Origin: Calditrichota bacterium | GTDB taxonomy: Bacteria > CLD3 | Assembly: GCA_008501735.1 (NCBI GenBank) | Contig: QQUF01000005.1 | Coordinates: forward strand, 1-64,000 | Direction: 5' to 3' | Length of the DNA stretch: 64,000 nucleotides | Shown: positions 16,031 through 25,362 of the stretch, piece after piece | How the letters are laid out: each line of letters opens with the position of its first letter | Numbering within the stretch: the stretch's first letter is position 1 | Position numbers and translations under genes: made by a program | Notes under the pieces: generated by a model | The model's input: only the letters and a program-made list of their open reading frames with translations | What the model was told of the DNA's origin: nothing | Databases searched by the model: none

Positions 16031-17794
16031 TTGAAAATTCCTGAACAAAAAATAGATGACATTCGACTTGGCAACGAAATTGTAGATGTCGTTAGTGAGT
16101 ACGTAATGCTCAAGAAAAAAGGCAAAAACTTTTGGGGAAATTGTCCTTTTCACCAAGAGAAAACACCTTCTTTTTCCGTAAATCCCGAAAAACAAATTTT
16201 TCATTGTTTTGGTTGCCACGTTGGTGGAAACGTTTTTACTTTCATTATGCAGCACGAAAAAATTGGTTTTGTTGATTCGGTTTTACTTTTGGCTGATAGA
16301 GCAGGAATTGATGTTCCCAAAAGTAATGTGAATTTTGAACCTGATTCCGAAACCGAAGTTCTTTACAGAGCTAACCAAATGGCTGGTGAGTTTTTTATAA
16401 ACAATTTAAAAAATCTTCCAAATCCGGCTTTTGATTACATCAAATCAAGAGAAATTGACCCAAAATTTATTGAAAAATTTGGACTTGGTTATTCTCCTGA
16501 TAAATGGGACGGATTTTTGAATTTTTCTAAAATTAATCCCGAAAAATTAGAAAATTCTGGTTTAGCAATAAAAAGTGAAAGAGGTAGTTTTTACGACAGA
16601 TTTCGTGGAAGATTGATGTTTCCGATTTATAATCTTTCAAGTAGAATTATTGGATTTACTGCAAGGCAACTTACTGACGATAAAAATTCTCCAAAATACA
16701 TTAACACACCTGAAACTGATATTTACAACAAAAGAAGCGTTCTTTATGGGTTAAACTTTGCGAAAGAATCAATTCGTTCTAAAGACAATGTTTACTTAGT
16801 TGAAGGAAATATGGATTTTGTGAGGCTTTTCAGTGAAGGAATTGAAAACACTGTTGCAGGTTCGGGAACTGCTTTGACAGAAAATCAAGTTCAGCTTTTG
16901 AGCAGATTTACAAAAAATGTAACGATTGTTTACGATGGCGATTCGGCAGGTTCAAAGGCAACAATTCGTGGAGCAGAAGTTTTGGTTTCACAAGGTTTTG
17001 ATGTAAAAGTTATGACAATGCCCGAAGGTGAAGACCCAGATTCTTACGTAAGAACAAAAGGAACTGACGCTTTTTATCTACTTGAAGCAAAATCACTTAG
17101 CTTAATTGATTTTTTGATTGCGAGTTTCAAAAATGCAGGATTCTTTGAAAACGAAAGAAAGAAATTTGAAGCTGTAAAATATATTTTGGAAGTCGTAACA
17201 AAAATCCCAGAACACACGACAAGGAATTTCTTTCTTAATTCAATTGCTCAAAAAATGGAAGTTGATGAAAATGATTTGCGGAAAGATTACCAAAATATTT
17301 TGGCAGGAGTTTTTCGTTATCAAAAGAAGAGTGAACCGAAGCCAGTCGGGAAAAACTTAGTTCTTGGAACTTTGGTTCCAATTGAAAGAAATATCGCTTT
17401 TGCAATGTTGCTTTCGACTGATGCTGTAAAATTTGTTTCAAAAAATCTTGACGAATTGGAACTTGAAGACAAAATTTCTAATACAATCATTCATAAAATT
17501 TTAGACCATTACGATGATTTTGGTGAAGTTAATTTTGAAAAATTGATTTCTCAAGTCCAAGATGCGGAAGCAGCAGCTTTTATCACAGAAGCAGCTAACA
17601 CACAATTGGACGAAGACACAAATGCGTTGAAGACAGTTGAAGATACAATTACGAAAATTAGAAAAAAACATCTACAAGATTCTCTTACGAAATTAATTGT
17701 ACAGCAAAAAAATATTCCAATGAGCGATTTTACTGCTCAAATCGAACTCCAAAAAGAAATTATGGAAGTTCAAAAAACGTTAAAAGATTTTTAG
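16031..17794 (+). CDS. dnaG: DNA primase
   Basis: Synthesises RNA primers at the replication fork; 587 aa. The N-terminal CHC2 zinc finger is CPFHQEKTPSFSVNP with FHCFGCHVGG (about residues 38-66). The TOPRIM domain follows with VYLVEGNMDF (about 255), GSGTALTENQ and VYDGDSAGSKA (about 301). The C-terminal part is helical and binds the DnaB helicase in relatives. Start is a TTG at 16031 giving MKIPEQKIDDIR, matching the family N-terminus. No rpoD or rpsU follows, unlike the classic macromolecular synthesis operon. Confidence 0.96.
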   Translation: MKIPEQKIDDIRLGNEIVDVVSEYVMLKKKGKNFWGNCPFHQEKTPSFSVNPEKQIFHCFGCHVGGNVFTFIMQHEKIGFVDSVLLLADRAGIDVPKSNVNFEPDSETEVLYRANQMAGEFFINNLKNLPNPAFDYIKSREIDPKFIEKFGLGYSPDKWDGFLNFSKINPEKLENSGLAIKSERGSFYDRFRGRLMFPIYNLSSRIIGFTARQLTDDKNSPKYINTPETDIYNKRSVLYGLNFAKESIRSKDNVYLVEGNMDFVRLFSEGIENTVAGSGTALTENQVQLLSRFTKNVTIVYDGDSAGSKATIRGAEVLVSQGFDVKVMTMPEGEDPDSYVRTKGTDAFYLLEAKSLSLIDFLIASFKNAGFFENERKKFEAVKYILEVVTKIPEHTTRNFFLNSIAQKMEVDENDLRKDYQNILAGVFRYQKKSEPKPVGKNLVLGTLVPIERNIAFAMLLSTDAVKFVSKNLDELELEDKISNTIIHKILDHYDDFGEVNFEKLISQVQDAEAAAFITEAANTQLDEDTNALKTVEDTITKIRKKHLQDSLTKLIVQQKNIPMSDFTAQIELQKEIMEVQKTLKDF

Positions 17795-18092
17795 AGAGAA
17801 TTAATTTTGAAACAAAAAATAATTCTTTAAGTTTTAGCTAATTCAAACAAATCAGTTTAATCAAAATCAGTGGAGAACAAAATATGCTTGTAAATGAAAT
17901 CAAAATCTTAAGGGTTGTCATTTAATTTTGGCTGATTAAATTCTCAAAAAACTTCTCAATTTTTTCCCACCAACTTTTTTTACAATCCTTTCCAAAAACA
18001 CCAATAAAATTATCGAAGAGCATTTTTAGCTCTTAACAAAATTTTTGCACTCATTTTAGAAAAACGTGAGTTCGAGAAATAATTTTTCCTTT

Positions 18093-18124
18093 AAAGAGCT
18101 TCTACAAGCATTTAGAAGCTCTTT
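18093..18124 (+). terminator. 12-bp hairpin terminator of an unannotated short transcript
   Basis: AAAGAGCTTCTA (18093-18104), 8-base loop, TAGAAGCTCTTT (18113-18124), then TTC. It is about 300 bases past dnaG and upstream of rsgA, so it would end either a long dnaG 3' UTR or a short transcript starting near 17860. Confidence 0.75.
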
Positions 18125-18143
18125 TTCAAAGGGGAACCAGAGA

Positions 18144-18227
18144 ACATCTCCCTAAATCCCTCTTCAAAGAGGGACTTAGATTGTGGCAACTTTTAAATTC
18201 CTCCTTTGAAGGAGGTTAGGAGGATGT
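18144..18227. repeat. Palindromic repeat with two GGAGG-type hairpins
   Basis: ACATCTCCCTAAATCCC ... and ... GGAGGTTAGGAGGATGT are diverged inverted copies of one unit; each half also folds on itself (CCCTCTTCAAAGAGGG and CCTCCTTTGAAGGAGG). Resembles dispersed REP/MITE-like elements of FCB genomes. Confidence 0.7.
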
Positions 18228-18259
18228 TTTTCCCGAACTCATTTTAGAAATTTAATTTA

Positions 18260-19294
18260 ATGGAGATTTCAACAATGGATTTAATCCGTTTAGGTTGGAA
18301 CGAATTTTTCAAAAAAGAAAGCACTGGAAGCAATACTTTTTATGGTAGAATTTCAGTGGAACATAAAAGCCTTTACAAAATATTTACCGAGTTCGGCGAA
18401 ATGAAAGCCGTAGTTACAGGAAAAATGAAATTTAATTCCCAAAGTTCTGTTGATTTACCTGTTGTTGGAGATTGGGTAGTTTTTACAAAAGAAAATGACT
18501 TGGCAGTAATTCAAGAAGTCTTGCCAAGAAAGAGTAAATTCTCAAGAAAAGTCGCAGGAATCGAAACTTCTGAACAAATTGTTGCTTCAAACATTGACCA
18601 CCTTTTCATAGTTACTTCTTTAAATCAAGACTTGAATTTGAGAAGGTTAGAAAGATATTTGACACTTGCTTGGGACGGAGGAGCGAATCCTGTCATAATT
18701 TTAAGTAAAGCAGACTTAGCCGATGATTTGGACGAAATAATTACTCAAGTTGAAACAGTTGCTTGGGGAGTTCCAATTCACGTAACTTCATCTTTAGACG
18801 ACATTGGCTTTGACGAGCTTGGTGAATACTTTGAAGGTAATAAAACGATTGCAGTTTTGGGTTCTTCAGGAGTTGGAAAGTCAACTTTGATAAATAAGTT
18901 GCTTGGAAACGAAGTTCTTAAAGTCAGTGAAATTGGTGAGTACAAAGACAAAGGGAAACACACTACAACACATCGTGAATTACTTTTACTCCCAAAAGGT
19001 GGAATCATCATTGATACTCCCGGAATGCGAGAAATTCAGATTTGGGAAGGTTCGGAAGGTCTGGAAAAGACTTTTGCTGATGTTGAAGAATTTGCAATGA
19101 ATTGTAAATTTTCAGATTGCAAACACGAATCTGAGCCGAATTGTGGAATTAATGAAGCGTTAAGAAATGGTAATTTAGATGAGGCTCGTTTGAAAAGTTA
19201 CAAAAAGTTGCAACGTGAAATCGCTTACCAAGAACGTAAGCAAAACGAAGGTTTACACAAAAATTCCAAGAATCGTTGGAAAGGAATTTGTTAA
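18260..19294 (+). CDS. rsgA: Ribosome small subunit-dependent GTPase A
   Basis: Circularly permuted GTPase that helps mature the 30S subunit; 344 aa. N-terminal OB fold (about 25-85). The G motifs come in permuted order: G4 ILSKAD (about 147), G1 P-loop GSSGVGKST (about 199-207), then G3 DTPGMRE. The C-terminal zinc site is CKFSDCKHESEPNC (about 280-293). ATG at 18260 is used, though MDLIRLGWN at 18275 is an equally good start. A strong hairpin follows. Confidence 0.95.
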   Translation: MEISTMDLIRLGWNEFFKKESTGSNTFYGRISVEHKSLYKIFTEFGEMKAVVTGKMKFNSQSSVDLPVVGDWVVFTKENDLAVIQEVLPRKSKFSRKVAGIETSEQIVASNIDHLFIVTSLNQDLNLRRLERYLTLAWDGGANPVIILSKADLADDLDEIITQVETVAWGVPIHVTSSLDDIGFDELGEYFEGNKTIAVLGSSGVGKSTLINKLLGNEVLKVSEIGEYKDKGKHTTTHRELLLLPKGGIIIDTPGMREIQIWEGSEGLEKTFADVEEFAMNCKFSDCKHESEPNCGINEALRNGNLDEARLKSYKKLQREIAYQERKQNEGLHKNSKNRWKGIC

Positions 19295-19301
19295 GGATTT
19301 G

Positions 19302-19329
19302 GTAGGGAACAAAGATTTTTGTTCCCTAC
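19302..19329. terminator. Bidirectional terminator between rsgA and the CotH-type gene
   Basis: GTAGGGAACAAA (19302-19313), 4-base loop, TTTGTTCCCTAC (19318-19329), followed by TTTTTTA. Perfect 12-bp stem between convergent genes. Confidence 0.9.
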
Positions 19330-19333
19330 TTTT

Positions 19334-22300
19334 TTATTTGAGCAGAAGCATTTTCCTAACCTCTGATTTTTTGCCGATTTCGACTTTGCAGAAGTAAACT
19401 CCACTTGAAACTTTAGCATCATTTTCATTTGTTCCATTCCATTCGACTGTGTGAAAACCTGCTTCTTTGGTTTGATTCAAAAGAGTTTTTACCTTTTGTC
19501 CAAGGATGTTAAAGATTGAAACTTTAATTTTAGTTTGACTTGGGATTTCAAAATTTATTCTTGTCGAAACATTAAATGGGTTTGGAAAGTTTTGGAAGAT
19601 TTTTATAGAATTTGGAAGAATAATTTCATTTTCAGTTCCTGGTGTTCCGTTCAAAGTAGAAGCTCTCCAACTGCTTGCTAAAGAATTGTCTAAGTCCGTA
19701 GAAATGAGTTCTAAGGTTTTACCACTTCCGTTTGCTTCTGTTGTCCAAGGGCTTGAAGTTTGGTAAAAAACAGAATCAACTGTCGTTCCTAAAGCATTCG
19801 AGAGTTTTAATCTTTCACCTTCATTACTTAGGTTAAAATTTAAACCTGTTATGAAATTTTGAACGTTAGGGAAATGAGAAGTGAATTTTTGTAAATCTGA
19901 AATTAAAACTAAATAGCTTTTTGCGTCTAAAATAGTTTGAGGCGGAAAAGTAAAAATATTATTTGAATCTGAATCCGTGAAAGTCCAATTAGAAATGTCA
20001 ACTTCAAAGTCCTGTGTGTTATAAAATTCAATCCATTCTCCAACATTAAAACTTTGCGAAGGATTGTAATTAATTTCATTAAAAATAATTAGTTCCGAAG
20101 TGTCCAAAAATGGAATTGCTCCAATGTCAATTCTTGTTCCGTCAACATCAAAAGGACTTTGTGGATTTCCAGAATTTATGCAAGGAGAAGTTGGTAAAAG
20201 TTGGAAATTATTTTGATTTGGCTCAATGAATTGAGGATTTGCAAAAATATTTCCAATTCCTTCTAATTCTTCCAAATCGCTTAAACTGTAGGAAAATTCA
20301 AATTCAGAAAGTCCGTCTTTGTAAAAAGTTAGTGAGTCAGAAAGCGAGAAAATTGAATTTTCAATTTTGGCAAATCCACCACCGAAACCAATATTTTTTT
20401 CGAAAGCTGAAAGTGAAATCGCATTTTTATAAAAGGTGTTGTTAGTAACTTTTATAACGGAACTGTCTTTTGTTGCACAACCAATTCCATTTCTTAAGAC
20501 TAAATTTCTTTCTAAAATCGCAGTAGATTTTTCGCCAATTGAGATTCCTTTGTCAAAACAATATTCGATGAAATTATTTTTGATTAAAATGTTTTCGGAA
20601 TTTTCTCCGATGTCGATTCCGTCATCTTTTGAGCCGTAAATTGAATTGTTTTCAATTAATCCATTTTCGATTCTGTCAAAATCAATCGCATCGCCGCTTT
20701 GAACAATTTGAAATTCACAATCTTTTATTACTGACCCAGTAGAGTTTTTGATATTTATAAATTCGCCAAAGTTTGTTGAATCAAAAACGCAGTTTGAAAT
20801 TTCGATTTGGCTTGAATTTGCGAAAACGGAATTAGCGTTGTTCTTGAAAGTGGAACTTGAAATTTGAACATTAGAACTTTGAATTGAGACAGCAGAAGGA
20901 GAAGTAAAAGCGTCTAAACCTAAGGAAGCATTTTCGATTTCAACAAAGTTAAAAGTTGAACTTTGAGAGTTGTTAAGTAAAATTGCTCCCCAGTTTTCAG
21001 AATTTAATTTATTGATTTTTATAGGTTTTTCAGGAGTTCCAGAAAAATGAATTTCACCTTCAACGATTAAATTTACTGACTCGTCAAAAAGCAAAGAAAC
21101 ACCTGCTTCAATGTTTAAAATTGCTCCTTCTTTTATTGTGATGTCTTGGTCTGAGATGTAAGGCGAATTTGCTTCACTAAAAGTTATATTCCCTTCAATT
21201 TCTTGCGGAATTTTTGTGCCTTCTTTGATAACAAAATCATTTCTTGTGTCAAAAGCTTTGATTGTATTTGTTCCGTCAGATGCGTATAAAGTCCAAAAAT
21301 AATCTCCAGCTTCAAGAGAGTCAGTAGAAAGCGTAAAGTTCGTCCCTTCAATGTTGTAAATGAATTTCACATCGCTTGTATAATTTCTCAAAGGACTGTA
21401 TTTCAAAGTGTAAGTTAATTCATCACCATTTGGGTCGGTTGAAGGAATCCAACTGAAATCAACTTGGTTTACATTTTCTTTAGTGATTTTATTTGCACGA
21501 AAAGGTCTTGGGTAGTTTGAAAATTGATTTTGAAGGAAATTGTATCTGTCATTAATAAAATTTTTGACGTTAGTTACTCCGTCATTCCAATCTGTAATAT
21601 TTTCAATCAAGTCAGTTGTGTCGTCCAAAATTGGTTGCTCAAAGGCAATTACCAAAGAATCGATAATTGGAAAAATGTGCTGAGAATTAAAAATCGTGGA
21701 TTGTAATTCGTTAATTCTATTTTGAATGTCAGAAAAGATTTGAGGATTAATTAATGCTCTTTGGTGCAGTGGATTATCAGATTCCCAAGTGTTTGAGCCG
21801 TGATTGTAAATAAGATTTGAACCATAAACATAAAAGGATTTGTCCATATCCCAAGGAAGCATAAACCATTTGTTTTCGGCTAAATTATGGTACAAATAAT
21901 AATTGTGATAGTAAGTGCTTCCATTTGCCAAAAGGATATTCATCGCAAAAATATTAATCATTTCATCGTAAAAAGTATTTTGAACAAAGAAGTTGTAAAA
22001 TTCGGAATCGGAAACAAGGTTTACGTCTGACATTAATTTTATCAAATCATCTCTAACTGCTTCGTCATTTGTTTTTTTCTCCCAATAGAGAAATGCGTCA
22101 TCGTAAATACTTAATGTTGCTCCATCTCTTGTTGCTTTGTAAAGATTGTCGTTTGGATTTAAAATGTTGGATTCCAAAAAATCGTTGTCAATATTTTCAA
22201 TTCTAATATAAAAGCCCAAATATTCGCCATTGAGATAAATCTTCGCAGGTTCAGCTTCAAAGCTAATTTGTCCTGATTCACGCATCAAAAGGCTTGAAAG

Positions 22301-23089
22301 AATACTATTCAAATAACTTTTATCTAAGTAATCTGCATTAAAATTTAACGTTTCTCTTCCATTGACAAAATTTTCGTTATTGAATTTTAGTTTTAAAGAT
22401 TTTTTGGGAAATTCTCTTGAACTGTCTCCACGAATTCTAATTCTTGTGTTGTTCCAAGTTTGACCTTCGTAAGTCAAAGTGCTTGAAATGTAAATGTCTT
22501 GACTGTAGTTTTCAGAAATATAAGCGAAACTGTCTGCGTTGCATTCAATGTGGTATTCTTTAATTTCAGTCAAAAAACTCAAATTACTTTTATTTGGTGA
22601 AGGCTCAGAAATGAAATTCCTAAATTCTTGACCGTCAACTAAACTTCCAAAAGAATTATTCGGAGCTTGTTGAGTAAATGAAATTGTGTCAATAACTGAA
22701 CCATTCGGAGCAAAAATTCCGATTTGTTCACCGCTTCCACTAAGTTTAAAATTTGCGTGTAAAATACCTTGTTCGGGTTGGTTGTCTAACCAAAAAACTA
22801 AAAAGCTATTCGGAGGAATTGTAGTTAGAGTAGAGTTGTTCTGTGGAATTTGAAATTTTGTTGGTGTTGTAAAATCATCGGTTAAATAAAATCCACCTAA
22901 ATCAATCGGGTTAGTCCCAAAATTATAAATTTCGACCCAATCTTCAAATTCACCAAATTCGTCAGTACAACAATTGTCGTTAATTGCAAGAAATTCATTA
23001 ATAACTAAAGTTTCGGTTTGAGCATTTACGATTTGAAAGGAAATTGCGAAAAGTAGAGATAAAAATTTTGAAACTTGAGGGATTCGCAT
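19334..23089 (-). CDS. CotH-kinase and lamin-tail surface protein with T9SS sorting domain
   Basis: Large exported protein, 1251 aa. Order: signal peptide (about 1-23), lamin-tail domain (about 25-165, NEFLAINDNCCTDEFGEFEDW), CotH domain (about 170-545, with RIRGDSSREFPKKSLKLKF, NADYLDKSYLN and the LPWDMDKSF loop), an Fn3-like segment, right-handed parallel beta-helix (about 640-970, many 'N..I..N' turns), a second lamin-tail domain (about 1000-1140, FNEINYNPS), and a T9SS sorting domain (FQNFPNPFN, SGVYFCKVEIG). CotH domains are atypical protein kinases or ligand-binding modules; activity here is untested. It follows the beta-helix lipoprotein gene by 4 bp. Confidence 0.9.
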   Translation of the reverse strand: MRIPQVSKFLSLLFAISFQIVNAQTETLVINEFLAINDNCCTDEFGEFEDWVEIYNFGTNPIDLGGFYLTDDFTTPTKFQIPQNNSTLTTIPPNSFLVFWLDNQPEQGILHANFKLSGSGEQIGIFAPNGSVIDTISFTQQAPNNSFGSLVDGQEFRNFISEPSPNKSNLSFLTEIKEYHIECNADSFAYISENYSQDIYISSTLTYEGQTWNNTRIRIRGDSSREFPKKSLKLKFNNENFVNGRETLNFNADYLDKSYLNSILSSLLMRESGQISFEAEPAKIYLNGEYLGFYIRIENIDNDFLESNILNPNDNLYKATRDGATLSIYDDAFLYWEKKTNDEAVRDDLIKLMSDVNLVSDSEFYNFFVQNTFYDEMINIFAMNILLANGSTYYHNYYLYHNLAENKWFMLPWDMDKSFYVYGSNLIYNHGSNTWESDNPLHQRALINPQIFSDIQNRINELQSTIFNSQHIFPIIDSLVIAFEQPILDDTTDLIENITDWNDGVTNVKNFINDRYNFLQNQFSNYPRPFRANKITKENVNQVDFSWIPSTDPNGDELTYTLKYSPLRNYTSDVKFIYNIEGTNFTLSTDSLEAGDYFWTLYASDGTNTIKAFDTRNDFVIKEGTKIPQEIEGNITFSEANSPYISDQDITIKEGAILNIEAGVSLLFDESVNLIVEGEIHFSGTPEKPIKINKLNSENWGAILLNNSQSSTFNFVEIENASLGLDAFTSPSAVSIQSSNVQISSSTFKNNANSVFANSSQIEISNCVFDSTNFGEFINIKNSTGSVIKDCEFQIVQSGDAIDFDRIENGLIENNSIYGSKDDGIDIGENSENILIKNNFIEYCFDKGISIGEKSTAILERNLVLRNGIGCATKDSSVIKVTNNTFYKNAISLSAFEKNIGFGGGFAKIENSIFSLSDSLTFYKDGLSEFEFSYSLSDLEELEGIGNIFANPQFIEPNQNNFQLLPTSPCINSGNPQSPFDVDGTRIDIGAIPFLDTSELIIFNEINYNPSQSFNVGEWIEFYNTQDFEVDISNWTFTDSDSNNIFTFPPQTILDAKSYLVLISDLQKFTSHFPNVQNFITGLNFNLSNEGERLKLSNALGTTVDSVFYQTSSPWTTEANGSGKTLELISTDLDNSLASSWRASTLNGTPGTENEIILPNSIKIFQNFPNPFNVSTRINFEIPSQTKIKVSIFNILGQKVKTLLNQTKEAGFHTVEWNGTNENDAKVSSGVYFCKVEIGKKSEVRKMLLLK

Positions 23090-23093
23090 TTTG

Positions 23094-24617
23094 CTAATTT
23101 GGAATTAAACCTAAATCTTTACCGTCATTTCCTGCGTTCTTTCCAATTGATTCAGGGAGTAAAAAGTAAGATTCATCAAAAATGGGCGTTTCTTCAAGAC
23201 AATTCGTACAGTCATTAAAATCGGTATCTTTTAAAATTGAGAAACTAACTTCAATTGCACCTTCGACAGGTTGCATCGAACCTAAGTCCAAATTTAAAAC
23301 ATTGTCTTTGTTGTCAATTATTATCGAATTAGTAACATTCATATGACCAAAATAACCCCAATCATAAGAATCACCAAATCTTAATCCAACATCATTTCCA
23401 ACAATCACACAGTGGTCAATTATAACATTTGGCTCATTGTAACCTGCTTCAATTCCTTGGTTACAACCTTTAACAACGGAGTTGAAAATTTTAATGTTAT
23501 TTCCTTGGGAACAAGCAATACCTTCGTGCATAAAACCTTCAATCCAACAATTGTTGATTTCTAAATTTGCCCAATTGTGGTCGATTCCATCATCACGCCC
23601 AATCATAAAAACAGAATTTTCTACTTTAGAATATTCATCAGAGTAGAAATGAGGTCGGTAAAAATAAAATCCATCATTGTCGTCATCGATAAATTTACCG
23701 TCATCAATTGGCATTTCAAGAATGTGAGAATTTGAAATTTTGGCTAAACTTTCTTTAAATTCTCCGCCTGTATCGCAACGAGTAACTAAACAATTATCAA
23801 TTGTAACTTTTGCTTTTTCAGCTCCAAATGCCTTACCAACATTGTCCATAAAAAAACAATTTTCAAAATTTGATTCTGCATTATCGCCTGTGTAAACAAC
23901 GGCTTGACTTAAAGAATGTCCAAAAACTTTATTAGGATGTCCACCACCACGAGTAAAAAAAGTATATTCAAAATTTGCTACTGAATTTTGGTTGTGGTAA
24001 GTAATTCCGCCCCAAGCGTTGTTCCAATTTGTTGAAGAAAAGTGAACAGGTTTCTCTAATGTTCCTAGAACTTCAATTTCCCCAAAAATTCGAATATTTA
24101 CTGTATCTGAAAGTAAAACCCTTGTTCCTTCTAAAATTGTAAGTTTTACGCCTTGTGGAATTGTTAGGCTCTTGGTGATAATTCTATCAAATTCAGAATC
24201 CCAAGTTTGAGACTCGGCTAAAGTTTCTTGGTATTCTTTTTGTGGGATTTCTGTCTTTAAAATAACAGTTCTGTTTCCTGTAAAATTCTCTAAACCAATT
24301 GTGAAATTCGAATCAGCTTGAACTCGTGTCATAATGCTTCCAACACCTTTTCTAATGCTAAAGAAATCACGATTTGCAAAAGCGTTTTCGAAATCCAAGT
24401 GGATATTTTTAGAGAAATTTTTATTTGTAGAACCATCAGAACTCTTCACTCGAATAACGATAGGTAGATTTTGGTCTGAAAGAGTTTGGGAAGGAGAAAT
24501 TACTTGGATTTCACCTTCAGTTAAATCTGGTTCTTCGATAATAATTTTTGAACCAGAATCGCCGCTACAACTAAACAGCAGTGAAAATGAAAATAAGAAA
24601 AGAAATCTAATCTTCAA
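23094..24617 (-). CDS. Beta-helix lipoprotein
   Basis: 507 aa. Starts with a lipoprotein signal (MKIRFLFLFSFSLLFSCSGD; lipobox ending in Cys near residue 17), so it is anchored in a membrane, probably the outer one. Residues about 145-490 form a right-handed parallel beta-helix with turns such as NCFFMDN, NNCWIEGF, NSVVKGCNQGIE and DHCVIVGNDVGL, like polysaccharide-processing or adhesin proteins. No catalytic residues were identified. No T9SS tail. It lies 2 bp after ccmE and 4 bp before the CotH gene; the latter also has a beta-helix, so the two may act together. Confidence 0.85.
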   Translation of the reverse strand: MKIRFLFLFSFSLLFSCSGDSGSKIIIEEPDLTEGEIQVISPSQTLSDQNLPIVIRVKSSDGSTNKNFSKNIHLDFENAFANRDFFSIRKGVGSIMTRVQADSNFTIGLENFTGNRTVILKTEIPQKEYQETLAESQTWDSEFDRIITKSLTIPQGVKLTILEGTRVLLSDTVNIRIFGEIEVLGTLEKPVHFSSTNWNNAWGGITYHNQNSVANFEYTFFTRGGGHPNKVFGHSLSQAVVYTGDNAESNFENCFFMDNVGKAFGAEKAKVTIDNCLVTRCDTGGEFKESLAKISNSHILEMPIDDGKFIDDDNDGFYFYRPHFYSDEYSKVENSVFMIGRDDGIDHNWANLEINNCWIEGFMHEGIACSQGNNIKIFNSVVKGCNQGIEAGYNEPNVIIDHCVIVGNDVGLRFGDSYDWGYFGHMNVTNSIIIDNKDNVLNLDLGSMQPVEGAIEVSFSILKDTDFNDCTNCLEETPIFDESYFLLPESIGKNAGNDGKDLGLIPN

Positions 24618-24619
24618 CT

Positions 24620-25039
24620 TTAGTATTCCATTGTCGTTGTCGTGTAATCGTTTTCATATTTTGAAGCACATTTTGCTTGAATGTGGTCAGCTTCAAAAAC
24701 TCCATTTCCAACATAATTCCCTGTTGCAACGACTTCTGCTTCTGTTGCATTGTGAAAAGTGTCAGGTAATGGGTGGTCTCCGACATATTTTACTCTCATA
24801 TTTTGTTCTGCAAAGGTGATTTTGAACTCAACTTGCTTGTTCACTTTTTTTATTGAATTTTCAACCAAATCACCTTTGACTTTGAGAGGAGTGTTTAGGA
24901 CAGTACTTCCTTTAGCATAAACTTCGTCAACTGTGTAGAAGTATTGTTTGTTTTCTGTGAAACTTGAAATTGCAAGACTAACCATTGAGATAACAATTAC
25001 TCCAACGGCAATCATAAATTTTATTTGTTTACTTTTCAT
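24620..25039 (-). CDS. ccmE: Cytochrome c maturation heme chaperone, Cys-type CcmE
   Basis: Periplasmic heme chaperone of system I cytochrome c biogenesis, 139 aa. One N-terminal anchor helix (about 8-25), then an OB fold: YYTVDEV, VLNTPLKVKGDLV, FKITFAEQNMRVKYVG and DTFHNATEAEVVATGNY. The heme-binding motif, HxxxY in E. coli, reads CASKY (about 127-131), that is CxxxY, as known for archaeal and some sulfate-reducer CcmE proteins. No other ccm genes lie in the window. The gene is 14 bp after acyP. Confidence 0.85.
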   Translation of the reverse strand: MKSKQIKFMIAVGVIVISMVSLAISSFTENKQYFYTVDEVYAKGSTVLNTPLKVKGDLVENSIKKVNKQVEFKITFAEQNMRVKYVGDHPLPDTFHNATEAEVVATGNYVGNGVFEADHIQAKCASKYENDYTTTTMEY

Positions 25040-25053
25040 TTAATTTTCCTTTG

Positions 25054-25323
25054 CTAATAAGCAATTTTAAAATCGTCAAAATCTTTTTCAATTGAGTCAA
25101 ATTCAATTTTTACATTTCTAACATCGGAAAACCTGTTTCCGACTTCTATCTCTTCAATAAACAAATTGAGTTTCGTTTGTGTTCCAATTGCTTCGATAAA
25201 AACATCACCGTTTTGTAAATTTTTTACAAATCCAGAAAGTCCGTAATGCAAAGCGGTTTTTTGGACGAAAAAACGAAATCCAACACCTTGAACAATACCT
25301 TGTACAGTTAATCTAACAAGCAT
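25054..25323 (-). CDS. acyP: Acylphosphatase
   Basis: 89-aa enzyme hydrolysing acyl phosphates. The active-site signature is VQGIVQGVGFRFFVQ (about 7-21), with catalytic Arg in GFR, and a second element LSGFVKNLQNGDVFIEA (about 29-45) with catalytic Asn. Length is typical. It sits between an NtrC-type regulator (39 bp) and ccmE (14 bp), probably in one transcript; no functional link is evident. Confidence 0.93.
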   Translation of the reverse strand: MLVRLTVQGIVQGVGFRFFVQKTALHYGLSGFVKNLQNGDVFIEAIGTQTKLNLFIEEIEVGNRFSDVRNVKIEFDSIEKDFDDFKIAY

Positions 25324-25362
25324 TTTTCAATGAACTTTCTTAAGTTAACTAAGTTAAAAGTT

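Larger units (their letters stand above)
17795..18259. other. 465-bp intergenic region with a possible small transcript
   Basis: Contents: (1) a leader-like stretch ending TCAGTGGAGAACAAAATATG near 17866-17886, with a good Shine-Dalgarno before a 13-codon ORF (17884-17925, MLVNEIKILRVVI); the same AATCAGTGGAGAA precedes the small gene at 44932. (2) A minus-strand 33-aa ORF at 17922-18023 (begins MLFDNFIGVFGKD, contains KKSWWEKIEKFFENL), unsupported otherwise. (3) A terminator at 18093-18124. (4) A palindromic repeat at 18144-18227. No RNA family was recognised. Confidence 0.5.

Noticed and set aside
18144-18227. GGAGG-rich palindrome considered as an rsgA ribosome-site regulator
   Set aside because: It looks like a dispersed repeat with both halves self-complementary, and its distance from the start codon is over 30 bases.
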